This document shows, one piece after another, positions 26,527-35,785 of a stretch of 64,000 nt of DNA. Source of the stretch: Thermus sediminis (lineage in GTDB: Bacteria > Deinococcota > Deinococci > Deinococcales > Thermaceae). The DNA lies in NCBI RefSeq assembly GCF_003426945.1, contig NZ_QURO01000004.1, positions 1,302,001-1,366,000 of the forward strand. Direction: 5' to 3'. The notes beneath the pieces were generated by a model that was not told the origin of the DNA, did not search any database, and saw only the letters and a program-made list of their open reading frames with translations. Within the stretch, counting starts at the first letter, position 1. The number at the start of each line of letters is the position of its first letter. The translations under genes and the position numbers were made by a program.

Positions 26527-27823
26527 GGCGGGCCTCGAGCCAGCCCCCGATGGCGAGCACCCTCCCGTCCTCGGCGTAGGGGCCCACCACCTGGAGGCCC
26601 ACGGGCATCCCCTCCACCCTGGCGAAGGGGAGGGTGAGGGTGGGCACCCCCAGGAGGCTGAAGGGGAGGGTCAGGATGATGAAGGCCTCCCGGTGGCCCT
26701 TCTTCCCGGACTCCAGCTCCACCTCCTCCGTGCCCAAAGGGGGGGCGGGGAGGGGCTGGGTGGGGAGGAGGAGGGCGTCCACCCCTCTCAGGGCCTTCAC
26801 CAGCTCCAGCCTCAGGACCTCCCGCTCGGCCACGGCGTCCCGGTAGTCCTTCTCCGTGAGGGCAAGCCCCGCCAGGAGGGCCTCCCGCACCTGGGAGGAG
26901 AAGCCCTCGGGGTGCTCCTTCAGGGCCTTCTCGTGGATGCGGGCCGCCTCGTAGCGCACCAGGCGGGTGTAGACCTCGTAGGCCCCTTTGAGGGGCAGGG
27001 AGACCTCCTTGACCTCGGCCCTGAGGCCCGGGAGGTCCTCAAGAAGCCTCTGGAAGCCCCTCCTCACCCCCAGGCCGAGCCGCCCCTCCAAAAAGTCCAG
27101 GGGGACGCCGAAAGTGGGGTTCTGGGGGCCCTCCAAGGGGATGCTCTCCCCGGCCAGGATCTCCGTGAGGAGGTGGGCGTCCCGCACCGTCTTGGCCAGG
27201 GGCCCCCCGTGGTCCGTGGAGCGGGAGAGGGGAAGGGCCCCCTCGAGGCCCACCCGGCTGTAGGAGGGCTTGAAGCCCACCACCCCGTTGAAGGCGGCGG
27301 GGATGCGGATGGACCCCCCGGTGTCCGAGCCCAAGGAGGCGAGGCCGATCCCCAGGGCCACGGCCACGGCGCTGCCGCTGCTGGAACCCCCGGCCTGGCG
27401 GGTGGGGTCAATGGCGTTTCGCACTGGGCCGGTCCAGGGGTTCTCCCCGGTGATGCCCAGGGCGATCTCGTGCATGTTGGTCTTGGCGAAGAGGAGGGCC
27501 CCGGCTTCCTTTAGGCGGCGCACCGCCAGGGCCTCCTCGGAAAGGGGAGGGAGGGGGGCCTGGGTCCCGGCCCGGGTGGGCATCCCCCTCACCGGGAAGA
27601 GGTCCTTCACCGTGAGGGGAAGGCCGTGGAGGGGGCCCCGCGTCCTCCCCCCTTTCAGCTCCTCCGTGAGGCGAAGGGCCTCCTCCCTAGCCCCTTCCTC
27701 GTCCAAGTAGGCCAGGGCGTTCCGGTCCTCGTGGGCCTTGGCCCGCTCCAGGGCCTCTTCCAGGAGGGCCAGGGGGGTGGTCTTGCCCGTTTCCAGGAGG
27801 TGCTTGGCCTCAAGCAGGTCCAT
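26519..27823 (-). CDS. Amidase signature family enzyme
   Basis: 434 residues. The Ser-cisSer-Lys triad is visible: K73 in LTVKDLFP, S147/S148 in AGGSSSGSA and S171 in DTGGSIRIPA. This family includes GatA of the Glu-tRNA(Gln) amidotransferase and general amidases. No gatB or gatC is near, and the C-terminal half is not clearly GatA-like, so a general amidase is preferred. Transcribed alone from a TATAAT five bases before the ATG. Confidence 0.85.
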   Translation of the reverse strand: MDLLEAKHLLETGKTTPLALLEEALERAKAHEDRNALAYLDEEGAREEALRLTEELKGGRTRGPLHGLPLTVKDLFPVRGMPTRAGTQAPLPPLSEEALAVRRLKEAGALLFAKTNMHEIALGITGENPWTGPVRNAIDPTRQAGGSSSGSAVAVALGIGLASLGSDTGGSIRIPAAFNGVVGFKPSYSRVGLEGALPLSRSTDHGGPLAKTVRDAHLLTEILAGESIPLEGPQNPTFGVPLDFLEGRLGLGVRRGFQRLLEDLPGLRAEVKEVSLPLKGAYEVYTRLVRYEAARIHEKALKEHPEGFSSQVREALLAGLALTEKDYRDAVAEREVLRLELVKALRGVDALLLPTQPLPAPPLGTEEVELESGKKGHREAFIILTLPFSLLGVPTLTLPFARVEGMPVGLQVVGPYAEDGRVLAIGGWLEARLR

Positions 27824-27828
27824 GCTCC

Positions 27829-27834
27829 ATTATA
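27829..27834 (-). promoter_or_regulatory. -10 element of the amidase gene (leaderless type)
   Basis: A perfect TATAAT on the minus strand is 5 bases before the ATG at 27823. There is no room for a ribosome-binding site. Confidence 0.65.
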
Positions 27835-27886
27835 AAAGCGTGCCGCACGGCCCGCTCCAGGGCCTGCCGTCCTGGCGGGTGGCCTT

Positions 27887-29890
27887 CTAGGCCAGGCGGA
27901 GGGGCTCCACCTCCACCGGGGTGCTGTGGAAGGTGCTCCCGCCCCCTAGGTCCGTGAGCCTTTCCGAGGTGAGGTGGTTCACCCCCTTGCCATCCGGGGC
28001 CCACCTTTCCCACCAGGTGCCCTCGAGGACCACCGTCCCCGGGATGGGGGCCTCGGCCACCACCGCCCTCCGGGTGATCCGGCCCCAAGGGGAGCGGATG
28101 TGGACCAGCATCCCGCTTTGGACCCCCCGGGCCAGGGCGTCCTCGGGGTGGATGAGGAGCCTGGGCTCCCCCCCTTCGGCCTCCAGTAGGGCCTCCACGT
28201 TCCCGTAGGTGGTGTTCAAGAAGCGGTGGGCTGGGGGGGTGAGGAGGATCAGGGGGTAGTCCGGGAGGGGCTCGGTGGGGAGGACCTCCGGCGGGGGGCT
28301 AAAGCGCACCTTCCCTTGGGCGAAGGGGAGGAAGGGCTTGGGGAGGTTGAGCTTCACGAACCCTTCCCGCTTGAGCCTCTCCAGGGTGATGCCCTGGAGG
28401 AAGGGGTGGTCGGTTTGGAGGAGGCTCCTCGCCACCTCCTCCGCCGTCCAGTAGAGGGTGGGCTCCTCCAGGCCAAGCCGCTTCGCCAGCTCCCGGAAGA
28501 CCCAGGTGTTGGGCCTAGCCTCCCCTTCCGGCTCGGCCAGAGGCTCGTTCCAGGAGAGGTAGTAGTGGCCGTAGCTCAGGTAGAGGTCCGGGTGCTCGTA
28601 GAAGAGGGTGGCGGGGAGGAGGTAGTCGGCGTAGAGGGCGGTTTCCGTCCTCACCTGTTCCAGGACCACGGTGAAGAGGTCCTCCCGTTCTAACCCCGCC
28701 TTCACCCTCCCCGTATGGGGGGCCACCACCAAGGGGTTGCTGTTGAAGACGAAAAGGGCCCTGATGGGGGGCTTGAGCTGCGTGAGGGCCGTGCCCAGCT
28801 GGTTCATGTTCACCGCCCTGGCCTGGGGGTTGGGGCGGAAGTAGCCCTCGTGGGGATGGCCCCCCTCCAGAAGGTGCCGCCCCCCCAGGAAGCGCCGGTT
28901 CAGGAAGAAGGCCCCGCTGGTGGAGAGCATGGCCCCGCACCCGGGGTAGCGCCAGGCCCCGAGGAGGGCGGGGAGGAGGATGGCGGCCCTTAGGGCGTTC
29001 CCGCCCCCCGGGTGGCGGGTCATGCCGTAGCCCACCCGGAGGAAGACCCTTTTTCGCTCCCCCATCTCCCGGGCCAGGCGGAGGATGGCCTCCTCCGGGA
29101 CCCCGGTGAGGGCGCTGGCCCTTTCGGGGGGCCACCCTTCCGCCTCCTTCCGGTAGGCCTCGAGGCCCACCGCCGCCCTTTCCAAGTAATCCCAGTCCAC
29201 TAGGCCCTCCCGGAAGAGGACGTGGGACAAGGCGTAAGCCAGGGCGGCGTCCGTGCCGGGCCGGATTTTGATGTGCCAGTCGGCGAAGCGGCTCGTCAGG
29301 TTCTCGTAGGGGTCGATGTGGACGATTTTGGCTCCCCGCTTTCTCGCCTCCTTGAGGAAGGGGGTGAGGTGGCTATTCGTGGCGAGGCTGTTGATGCCCC
29401 AAAGGACGATGTAGCGGGCCTCCGGGACCTCCTCGGGGTCCGGGGCTAGGCGGGGGCCGTAGGTCATCTCCCAGGCGGCGCTTCCCGCGCTGGCGCAGAT
29501 GGTCTCCAAAAGCTCCGAAGCCCCGATGGCCCGGAAGAAGGCCAGGGGGTGCTGGTTCTCGATGAGGCCCATGGTCCCGGCGTAGTGGTAGGGGAGGACA
29601 GCCTCGCCCCCTTCCCGGTCCAGGACCTCCATGAGCCTCTGGGCGATCTCCTCCAGGGCCTCCTCCCAGGAGACCCGGCTAAAGCGCCCCTCCCCCTTCC
29701 GCCCCACCCGGCGCAGGGGGTAGAGGAGCCTCTCCCGGACCCTTTCCGGATAGCGGTAGGTCTTGGCGCAGGCGAAGCCCCGGGTGATGGGGTGGCGGGG
29801 GTCCCCCTTCACCTCCTGAAGCCTTCCCCCCTGGAAGGTGAGGCGGAGGCTGCAGGCGTCGGGGCAGTCCAAGGGGCAGGTGGCCCGCAT
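27887..29890 (-). CDS. Molybdopterin-dependent oxidoreductase (formate dehydrogenase-like)
   Basis: 667 residues. The N-terminal CPLDCPDAC with a later CAKTYR (C5, C9, C13, C41) binds a [4Fe-4S] cluster. The large DMSO-reductase-type Mo domains follow, with a cofactor-binding C-terminal domain (GNVEALLEAEGG onward). No Tat signal, so it acts in the cytoplasm. No electron-transfer subunit is adjacent, and the substrate is unknown. I start it at the ATG at 29890, which has TACTAT six bases upstream, inside the end of the esterase gene. It needs the Mo cofactor made by MoaB/MoaC. Confidence 0.87.
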   Translation of the reverse strand: MRATCPLDCPDACSLRLTFQGGRLQEVKGDPRHPITRGFACAKTYRYPERVRERLLYPLRRVGRKGEGRFSRVSWEEALEEIAQRLMEVLDREGGEAVLPYHYAGTMGLIENQHPLAFFRAIGASELLETICASAGSAAWEMTYGPRLAPDPEEVPEARYIVLWGINSLATNSHLTPFLKEARKRGAKIVHIDPYENLTSRFADWHIKIRPGTDAALAYALSHVLFREGLVDWDYLERAAVGLEAYRKEAEGWPPERASALTGVPEEAILRLAREMGERKRVFLRVGYGMTRHPGGGNALRAAILLPALLGAWRYPGCGAMLSTSGAFFLNRRFLGGRHLLEGGHPHEGYFRPNPQARAVNMNQLGTALTQLKPPIRALFVFNSNPLVVAPHTGRVKAGLEREDLFTVVLEQVRTETALYADYLLPATLFYEHPDLYLSYGHYYLSWNEPLAEPEGEARPNTWVFRELAKRLGLEEPTLYWTAEEVARSLLQTDHPFLQGITLERLKREGFVKLNLPKPFLPFAQGKVRFSPPPEVLPTEPLPDYPLILLTPPAHRFLNTTYGNVEALLEAEGGEPRLLIHPEDALARGVQSGMLVHIRSPWGRITRRAVVAEAPIPGTVVLEGTWWERWAPDGKGVNHLTSERLTDLGGGSTFHSTPVEVEPLRLA

Positions 29891-29894
29891 ATGG

Positions 29895-31379
29895 CTATAG
29901 TAGCCCAAGCCGCTCCAGGAGGCTGCACCTTTCCTCGTAGGGGTCTTGGAGGAGGCCTATGGGGTCGTCCAGGCGGAGGACCAGGCCCTCCCGGTAGAGG
30001 GGCCATGTGGGCCAGCCCCCACGCTCCCCCTGGGCGAAGCCCACCCAGTAGCGGCGCATCCTCTTCCCCAGGGCCTCCGCCCTCTCCCGGGCCTCCTGGG
30101 TCAGGAAGAGGGGGAGGAAGGGCATCTCCCAGAGGTTCCCGAAGAGGGGGGCCAGGTCCAGGCCGTGGAAGGCCCCCAAGGCCTCCAATCCGGGGACGCG
30201 GAAGGTGAAGAGGTAGGCGTAGGTGGGGGCGAAGGGGCTTTGGGCCCGGGCCGCCTTCAGGGTGGGGCAGAGGAGGGTGCGCTCCGTTTGGTAGGCGGCG
30301 TAGGCCCGCCTGGGGTCAGGGAAGCGGCTTCGGTAGTGCCCTAGGAGGGCCTCCCGCACCCCAGGCCTCTCCCCCCTAAGGGCTTCCCTGAACCCCTCCC
30401 AGCTCCTGGGGCCTTCCCCCGGGGGCACCTCCTCCGCCGTGGCCCCGGCCAGGAGGGGAATCCCCCGGGCCTCCCCGGCCAGGAGGGCCTCCAGGGGCCT
30501 CCCAGGCAGGAGGCGGGGGTTCAGGTGGGGCTTGAAGGGGGAGGAGAGGAAGGAGGCGGCCTCGAGGCTTCCCCCGCCCCCGGGGATGAGGTCCCTCAGG
30601 GGAGCCCGCCGCAGGCAGGCCAGGTCCTGGGGGTCGCAGCCGGCCTTCCGGGCCACCCCCTCCCCTACCCGGAAGTCCCCCTCCAGGGGGCGCACCTCGG
30701 CGCACCCGCCGGACTGGAGGATGGCCTTCTGGACAAGCCCCCGGGCCTCGGGCAGGGCCAAGAGGGTGCAGGCCAGCATGCTCCCCGCCGACTGGCCGAA
30801 GAGGGTGAGGTTTTCGGGGTTTCCCCCAAAGTAGGGGGCCATCTTCCTGGCGAAGCGGAGGGCCAAAAGGGCATCCAGAAGGCCGTAGTTGCCCACGGCC
30901 ACGGGGTCTTCCCTCTGGAGGGCGGGGAGGGCCAGAAACCCCAAGGCCCCCAGGCGGTAGTTGGGGAGGAAGACCACCGCCCCCTCCCGGGCCAGCCGCC
31001 AGGCGGCGTAGATGGGCTCGGCCCCGCTTCCCGAGAGGAAGCTCCCCCCGTGGAGGAAGACCATCACCGGAAAGCCCCCCTTGGGCGGCGCCTCCAAGGG
31101 GAAGTAGACCTGGACCTGGAGGCAGTCCTCCTCCTGGGGCGGCACATACCCCCCGAACCGGGCTGTGAGCCCTGGGGGCTGGGGGCAGGCCCGCACCGGC
31201 TTCTGCTTGAGGCCCTCCACGGGCCTGGGAGCGGTGAAGCGCTCCGCATGGGCGTAGACCAGACCAAAGACCGCCCCCACCCCGTCCCGGCCCACTCCCC
31301 TCAAGGGGCCTTCCGGGGTGAAGAGGAAGAGCTCCGCCGCCAGGGCGGGGGAGAGGAGGAAAAGGAGGAGCCAGACCAT
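29895..31379 (-). CDS. Secreted type-B carboxylesterase
   Basis: 494 residues with a signal peptide (WLLLFLLSPALA) and the alpha/beta hydrolase fold of COesterase proteins: the oxyanion hole HGGSF (110-114) and the nucleophile elbow GQSAGS (Ser ~197). The substrate is likely a short-chain ester; the sequence does not say more. The ATG at 31379 faces rnhB across only 20 bp. The -10 of the next gene lies in its last codons. Confidence 0.87.
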   Translation of the reverse strand: MVWLLLFLLSPALAAELFLFTPEGPLRGVGRDGVGAVFGLVYAHAERFTAPRPVEGLKQKPVRACPQPPGLTARFGGYVPPQEEDCLQVQVYFPLEAPPKGGFPVMVFLHGGSFLSGSGAEPIYAAWRLAREGAVVFLPNYRLGALGFLALPALQREDPVAVGNYGLLDALLALRFARKMAPYFGGNPENLTLFGQSAGSMLACTLLALPEARGLVQKAILQSGGCAEVRPLEGDFRVGEGVARKAGCDPQDLACLRRAPLRDLIPGGGGSLEAASFLSSPFKPHLNPRLLPGRPLEALLAGEARGIPLLAGATAEEVPPGEGPRSWEGFREALRGERPGVREALLGHYRSRFPDPRRAYAAYQTERTLLCPTLKAARAQSPFAPTYAYLFTFRVPGLEALGAFHGLDLAPLFGNLWEMPFLPLFLTQEARERAEALGKRMRRYWVGFAQGERGGWPTWPLYREGLVLRLDDPIGLLQDPYEERCSLLERLGLL

Positions 31380-31384
31380 GGGCT

Positions 31385-31391
31385 TATAATC
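31385..31391. promoter_or_regulatory. Bidirectional overlapping -10 (carboxylesterase / rnhB)
   Basis: TATAAT (plus, 31385-31390) serves rnhB 9 bases away. GATTAT on the minus strand (31391-31386) serves the esterase 6 bases away. The start codons are 20 bp apart. Confidence 0.6.
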
Positions 31392-31399
31392 CCACAAAG

Positions 31400-32005
31400 A
31401 TGGAGGGCCTCGAGGCGGGCTTCTGGGCCCAGGGCCTGAGGGTGGCCGGGGTGGACGAGGCGGGCCGGGGGGCCTGGGCTGGGCCCATCGTGGTGGGGGC
31501 AGTGGTCCTCCCCCCGGGGCGTCATCCCTTTAAGGACTCCAAGCTCCTTTCTCCTAGGGCCCGGGAGGCCCTGGCGGAGGAGGTGCGGCGGGTGGCCCTG
31601 GCCTACGCCCTAGGCCTGGCCGAGGCGGAGGAGGTGGACCAGCTCGGGGTCTTAGGGGCTACCCTCCTGGCGGCGGAGAGGGCCTTGGCCCTCCTGTCCC
31701 TTCCCCCGCAGGCCCTAGTGACGGACTACCTCCCCCTAAAGACCCCCCTTCCCCTCCTCTCCCCGCCCAAAGCGGACCAGCAAAGCCCCAGCGTGGCCGC
31801 GGCCAGCATCCTGGCCAAGGTCCACCGGGACCGCCTCATGGCCCATTGGGACCGCCTCTACCCCGGCTACGGCTTCGCCCGGCACAAGGGCTACGGCACC
31901 CCCGAGCACCAGGAGGCCCTCCTTGCCCTAGGGCCTTCCCCTGTCCACAGGCGGCGCTTCGTCCCCGTGGCCCAGGCTCCCTTAAGGTTTTCTCAAGACC
32001 CCTAA
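31400..32005 (+). CDS. rnhB: Ribonuclease HII
   Basis: Cuts RNA in RNA-DNA hybrids and removes single ribonucleotides from DNA. 201 residues; GVDEAGRG (D19, E20) with FKDSKLLSP and the later HKGYGTPEH match RNase HII, and the remaining acidic residues are in the usual places. Starts at an ATG 9 bases after a perfect TATAAT, without a ribosome-binding site. Confidence 0.94.
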   Translation: MEGLEAGFWAQGLRVAGVDEAGRGAWAGPIVVGAVVLPPGRHPFKDSKLLSPRAREALAEEVRRVALAYALGLAEAEEVDQLGVLGATLLAAERALALLSLPPQALVTDYLPLKTPLPLLSPPKADQQSPSVAAASILAKVHRDRLMAHWDRLYPGYGFARHKGYGTPEHQEALLALGPSPVHRRRFVPVAQAPLRFSQDP

Positions 32006-32034
32006 GCCTCTTCGGGGTTAGGCTAGGGGGCGAG

Positions 32035-32514
32035 ATGCCCATGCGGCTATTGTGGGTTCTTCTCGCTGGCCTTCTTTCCGCCTGCACCCTCACCCTGCAG
32101 GGTCTGACCCTCTCCTACCGCCTGGACCTCACCCCCGCCCTCCTGCGCTTTGAGCCCGACCGGGGGCCTGGGGCTACCTACTTCGTGGGGGAGGAGATCC
32201 GCTTCCTCCTCACCTTGGACCGCCCCGGCTGGGTGAGCCTGGTGGTGGTAGACCCCGACGGGCGCACCTACGAGCTGGACCGCTTCTACCTGGAGCGGGG
32301 CACCCACCTCCTGCCCCGAGGGGCCTACCGCTACCGCCTGGTGCCCCCTAGGGGCCTCCACCGGGTGCGGGCGGTCTACACCGAGGCCCCCCCGCCCGCC
32401 CGGGTGCGGCTGGAGGGTGTGTACACAGACTGGGACGCCGGGCTTCGGGTCTACCTGGAGGCCTCCGGGTCCCGGGGGTACGGGGTGGCGGAGACCCACT
32501 TCTACCTCTACTGA
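32035..32514 (+). CDS. Small lipoprotein with DUF4384-like domain
   Basis: 159 residues. The signal peptide ends in LLSAC, so it is a lipoprotein. The body (YFVGEEIRFLLTLDRPGWVSL, VVDPDGRTYELD, RGAYRYRLVPPRG) has the strand pattern of DUF4384 domains, often seen in secreted or envelope proteins. Function unknown. GGGGG sits just before the first ATG; the ATG two codons later is an alternative start. Confidence 0.7.
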   Translation: MPMRLLWVLLAGLLSACTLTLQGLTLSYRLDLTPALLRFEPDRGPGATYFVGEEIRFLLTLDRPGWVSLVVVDPDGRTYELDRFYLERGTHLLPRGAYRYRLVPPRGLHRVRAVYTEAPPPARVRLEGVYTDWDAGLRVYLEASGSRGYGVAETHFYLY

Positions 32515-32538
32515 CCCGTAACTTTATTCCCGAGGGGC

Positions 32539-32569
32539 TTGTCAAGGCCCCTGGGTGCTAGGGTATAAT
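32539..32569 (+). promoter_or_regulatory. Promoter of dctP
   Basis: TTGTCA and TATAAT are separated by 19 bases, slightly longer than ideal. The dctP ATG is 26 bases further on with AAAGGAGG, so this message has a normal leader. Confidence 0.55.
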
Positions 32570-32595
32570 CCCCTCGGACCGCAAAGGAGGTCACA

Positions 32596-33675
32596 ATGAA
32601 GCGGCGTGACTTTTTGAAGAAGGCAGGCATCGGCGTGGCGGCTAGCGCGGCTTTTGGACCCGTGTTCGCCCAGGCGAGCCCCACGGTGCGCTGGCGCTTG
32701 GCCTCTAGCTTCCCCAGGAGCCTGGACACCATCTACGGGGCGGCGGAGGACCTGGCCAAGAGGGTTTCCGAGCTGACGGGGGGGCGCTTCCAGATCCGCC
32801 CCTTCCAAGCCGGAGAGATCGTACCCGCTCTCCAGGTGATGGACGCTGTGCAACAGGGCACGGTGCAGGTGGGGCACACCGCCAGCTACTACTTCGTGGG
32901 CAAGGCCCAGGTCCTAGCCTACGATACCTCGGTACCCTTTGGCCTCACCGCCCGGCAACAGAACGCCTGGATGTACTACGGGGGGGGCATTGAGCTCTTC
33001 CGCTCCATCTTCGCCGACTTCGGCATCATCCAGTTCCCCGGGGGGAACACTGGGACCCAGATGGGGGGCTGGTTCCGCCGGGAGATCAACAGCCTGGCGG
33101 ACCTGAGGGGCCTCAAGATGCGCATCCCCGGCCCCGGCGGCCAGGTGATGAGCCGGCTCGGCGTGGTGCCCCAGGTCATAGCGGGCGGGGACATCTACCC
33201 TGCCCTGGAGCGGGGTGTGGTGGACGCCGCCGAGTGGGTGGGCCCTTACGACGACGAGAAGCTGGGCTTCCAAAGGGTGACCCGGTTTTACTACTACCCC
33301 GGCTGGCACGAGCCCTCCGCCATGCTCTCTTTCTACGTGAACCTAAGGGAGTGGCAACGGCTTCCCAAGGAGTACCAGCAGGCCTTTGAGGTGGCCGCCG
33401 CCGAGGCCAACCTGGCCATGATGGCCAAGTACGACCAGGTGAACCCGCCCGCCCTCCAGCGCCTCCTCAGGGCCGGGGTCCGGCTCCGGAAGTGGCCCGC
33501 GGAGGTGATGCGGGCGGCCCAGAAGGCAGCCTTTGACTGGTACGAGGAGGAGGCGGCCAAGGATGCCACCTATCGCAGGGTCTACACCGCCTGGAAGACC
33601 TTCCGGGAGGAGCAGTACCGCTGGTTTGGGGTGGCGGAGTTGGGCTACGGGCAGTTCGCTTTCCCCACCGTCTAG
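32596..33675 (+). CDS. dctP: TRAP transporter substrate-binding protein DctP, Tat-exported
   Basis: 359 residues with a twin-arginine signal (RRDFLKK at 3-9, then an Ala-rich stretch). The mature part is a DctP/TakP-like solute receptor, probably for a 2-oxo acid or other carboxylate; WRLASSFPRSLDTIYGAAE and the arginine in LKMRIPG are typical. Its membrane partners dctQM lie just downstream but on the opposite strand, which is unusual for TRAP genes. A shared terminator separates them. Confidence 0.9.
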   Translation: MKRRDFLKKAGIGVAASAAFGPVFAQASPTVRWRLASSFPRSLDTIYGAAEDLAKRVSELTGGRFQIRPFQAGEIVPALQVMDAVQQGTVQVGHTASYYFVGKAQVLAYDTSVPFGLTARQQNAWMYYGGGIELFRSIFADFGIIQFPGGNTGTQMGGWFRREINSLADLRGLKMRIPGPGGQVMSRLGVVPQVIAGGDIYPALERGVVDAAEWVGPYDDEKLGFQRVTRFYYYPGWHEPSAMLSFYVNLREWQRLPKEYQQAFEVAAAEANLAMMAKYDQVNPPALQRLLRAGVRLRKWPAEVMRAAQKAAFDWYEEEAAKDATYRRVYTAWKTFREEQYRWFGVAELGYGQFAFPTV

Positions 33676-33687
33676 GCGGGGCTAGTG

Positions 33688-33717
33688 GAAAGCCCCCGGG
33701 TTTGCCCGGGGGCTTTT
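33688..33717. terminator. Bidirectional terminator between dctP and dctM
   Basis: AAAGCCCCCGGG, a short loop and CCCGGGGGCTTTT form a stem flanked by A-tract on the left and T-tract on the right, so it can work in both directions between the convergent genes. Confidence 0.85.
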
Positions 33718-33727
33718 CCCGGGTTCC

Positions 33728-35221
33728 TTAGCCGCCCGTGGCAAACCGCAAAATGGGCTCCCGCAGGAAGTAAACCAGGAGCAAGACCAGAAGCTGGAGG
33801 AGGATGAAGGGGATGCCTGCCAGGTAAATGTCCCCCGTCTTTACCTCCTTGGGGGCCACGTTCCGGAGGTAGAAGAGGGCGAAGCCGAAGGGGGGGGTGA
33901 GGAAGGAGGTCTGGAGGTTCACCCCCACCAGGAGGCCGAACCAGAGCTTGTCAATGCCCAAGGCCTCGGCCCCGATGGCCAGGAGGGGCAGGGCGATGAA
34001 GGCGATCTCAAAGAAATCAATGAAGAAGCCCAGGAGGAAGACCAGGACCATGACGAAGAGGATGAAGCCCGCCTCACCCCCGGGAAGCCCCGTGAAGAAG
34101 CCCTCCACCCAAAGGTCCCCGTCCACCCCCCGGAAGACCAGGCTGAAGAGGGTGGAACCGATGAGGATGAAGATCACGAAGGCGGTGAGGGTGGCCGTCT
34201 GCTCCATGGCCTGGTAGAGAACCCGGAGGGAGAGGCGGCGGTTCAGGGCGGCCAGCGCCAAAGCCCCCACCACCCCCATGGCCCCCGCCTCCGTGGGGGT
34301 GGCCACCCCCAGGAGGACCGTGCCCAGGACCAGGAAAATGAGAACCAGGGGGGGAACCATGGAGAGGAGGGCCCGCCGGAGGAGGGGGTTTCTCCGGATG
34401 CGGGGGAGGAGGACGAGGGTCCACAGGGCAAGGGCCAGGAGGACCTCGAGGCCCTCCAGCCAGCCAGGCAGGCGCAGGAACTCCCCTAGCCTCCAGGCCC
34501 CCACGCCCACCAGGAGGTAGGAGAGGAGGGCGAAGGCGGTCTCCGCCTCCTTGCCCGCCTCGGGGCGGGCCTCAAGGGGAAGGGTTGGGGCCCACTTTGG
34601 CCGGAAGAGGGCCACGTAGACCACGTAGAGGAAGTAAAGGCCCACGGTGAGGCCTGCGGGGATCAGGGCCGCCCGGTACATGTCCCCCACGCTTACCCCA
34701 AGCTGGTCCGCCAGGACGATGAGGACCACGCTGGGGGGGATGATCTGGGCCAGGGTGGCGGAACCCAGGATCACCCCGCTGGCGAAGCGGGGATTGTAGC
34801 CATACTTGAGCATGACGGGCAGGGAGATGATGCCCATGGCCATGACGCTGGCGGCCACCACCCCCGTGGTGGCCGCCAGGATGGCCCCCACGAAGACCAC
34901 GCTCAGGGCGAGGCCCCCCCTAAGGGGCCCGAAGAGCTGGCCCATGGTGTCCAAGAGGTCCTCCGCCAGGCCGCTCCGCTCCAAGATGATGCCCATGAGG
35001 GTGAAGAAGGGGATGGCCAGGAGGAGCTGGTTGGACATGATGCCGAAGATGCGGTCGGGCATGGCCCGGAGGAGGGCTGGAGGGAAGAGGTCCAGGGCGA
35101 TGCCCAGGAAGCCGAAGACGATGCCCACCGCTCCCAGGGCGAAGGCCACCGGGTAGCCGGAGAGGAGGAAGAGGATGAGGGCCAAAAACATCAAGGGGGG
35201 CATGAGGGCGTAGAGGTCCAC
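33728..35221 (-). CDS. dctM: TRAP transporter large permease DctM
   Basis: 497 residues, about 12 membrane helices. Two hallmark hairpins: the stretch with FFTLMGIILERSGLAEDLLD and LGSATLAQIIPPSVVLIVLA, and in the second half GVATPTEAGAMGVVGA and NLQTSFLTPPFGFALFYLR. It carries Na+-driven uptake of the DctP-bound solute. The GTG start overlaps the dctQ stop (TAGTG), so translation is coupled; the longer upstream reading is shadow of dctQ. Confidence 0.92.
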   Translation of the reverse strand: MDLYALMPPLMFLALILFLLSGYPVAFALGAVGIVFGFLGIALDLFPPALLRAMPDRIFGIMSNQLLLAIPFFTLMGIILERSGLAEDLLDTMGQLFGPLRGGLALSVVFVGAILAATTGVVAASVMAMGIISLPVMLKYGYNPRFASGVILGSATLAQIIPPSVVLIVLADQLGVSVGDMYRAALIPAGLTVGLYFLYVVYVALFRPKWAPTLPLEARPEAGKEAETAFALLSYLLVGVGAWRLGEFLRLPGWLEGLEVLLALALWTLVLLPRIRRNPLLRRALLSMVPPLVLIFLVLGTVLLGVATPTEAGAMGVVGALALAALNRRLSLRVLYQAMEQTATLTAFVIFILIGSTLFSLVFRGVDGDLWVEGFFTGLPGGEAGFILFVMVLVFLLGFFIDFFEIAFIALPLLAIGAEALGIDKLWFGLLVGVNLQTSFLTPPFGFALFYLRNVAPKEVKTGDIYLAGIPFILLQLLVLLLVYFLREPILRFATGG

Positions 35222-35760
35222 TACTCCACCACCCCCTTTTCCCCTTCCTCCAGGAGGTGCAGCCCCAGGAGGAAGGCCAACCGCTTGATGAGCTCGGAAA
35301 GGGCCTGGAGGGCGAGGAGGGCGAAGCCCACCAGGAGGGCCAGCTTGATGGGCCAACGGGGGAGGCCCCCCACGTCGGGGGAGGCTTCCCGGACCGCCAG
35401 GCTGCTCATGGCCCAGGGCCAGGCCAGGTAGAGGACCCCGAGGGCCATGGGGATGAGGAAGAGGACGGTGCCCAGGAGGTCTATCCAGGCCCGGGCCCTT
35501 GGGGTGAGGCGGCCGTAGATGAGGTCAATGCGCACGTGGGCGTTCCGCTTCAGGGCGTAGGCCCCCCCGAGGAGGAAGATGAGGCTGAACATGTACCACT
35601 GGGCCTCGAGGTAGGCGTTGGAGCTGTAGCTGAAGCCGTAGCGCATGAGGGCATTCCCCGCGGAAAGGAGGGCCATCAAGAGGGCCAGCCAGGCGATCAC
35701 CCGACCCACCCCTTCGCTTAGGGCGTCTATACCTTTGGCTAGGGCGAGGAGCGTTCGCAT
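35221..35760 (-). CDS. dctQ: TRAP transporter small permease DctQ
   Basis: 179 residues with four membrane helices. The segment LGGAYALKRNAHVRIDLIYGRL carries the NAHVRID motif of DctQ proteins. ATG at 35760 is preceded by GGAGGGG. It opens the dctQM operon and has its own promoter with direct repeats (35786-35832). The split from dctP means receptor and membrane parts are controlled separately. Confidence 0.9.
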   Translation of the reverse strand: MRTLLALAKGIDALSEGVGRVIAWLALLMALLSAGNALMRYGFSYSSNAYLEAQWYMFSLIFLLGGAYALKRNAHVRIDLIYGRLTPRARAWIDLLGTVLFLIPMALGVLYLAWPWAMSSLAVREASPDVGGLPRWPIKLALLVGFALLALQALSELIKRLAFLLGLHLLEEGEKGVVE

Positions 35761-35785
35761 TTTTCCCCTCCGGAAAACCTGCCCT

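Noticed and set aside
26519-27823. gatA for the amidase gene
   Set aside because: The amidase signature is shared by many enzymes, and no gatB or gatC is nearby.
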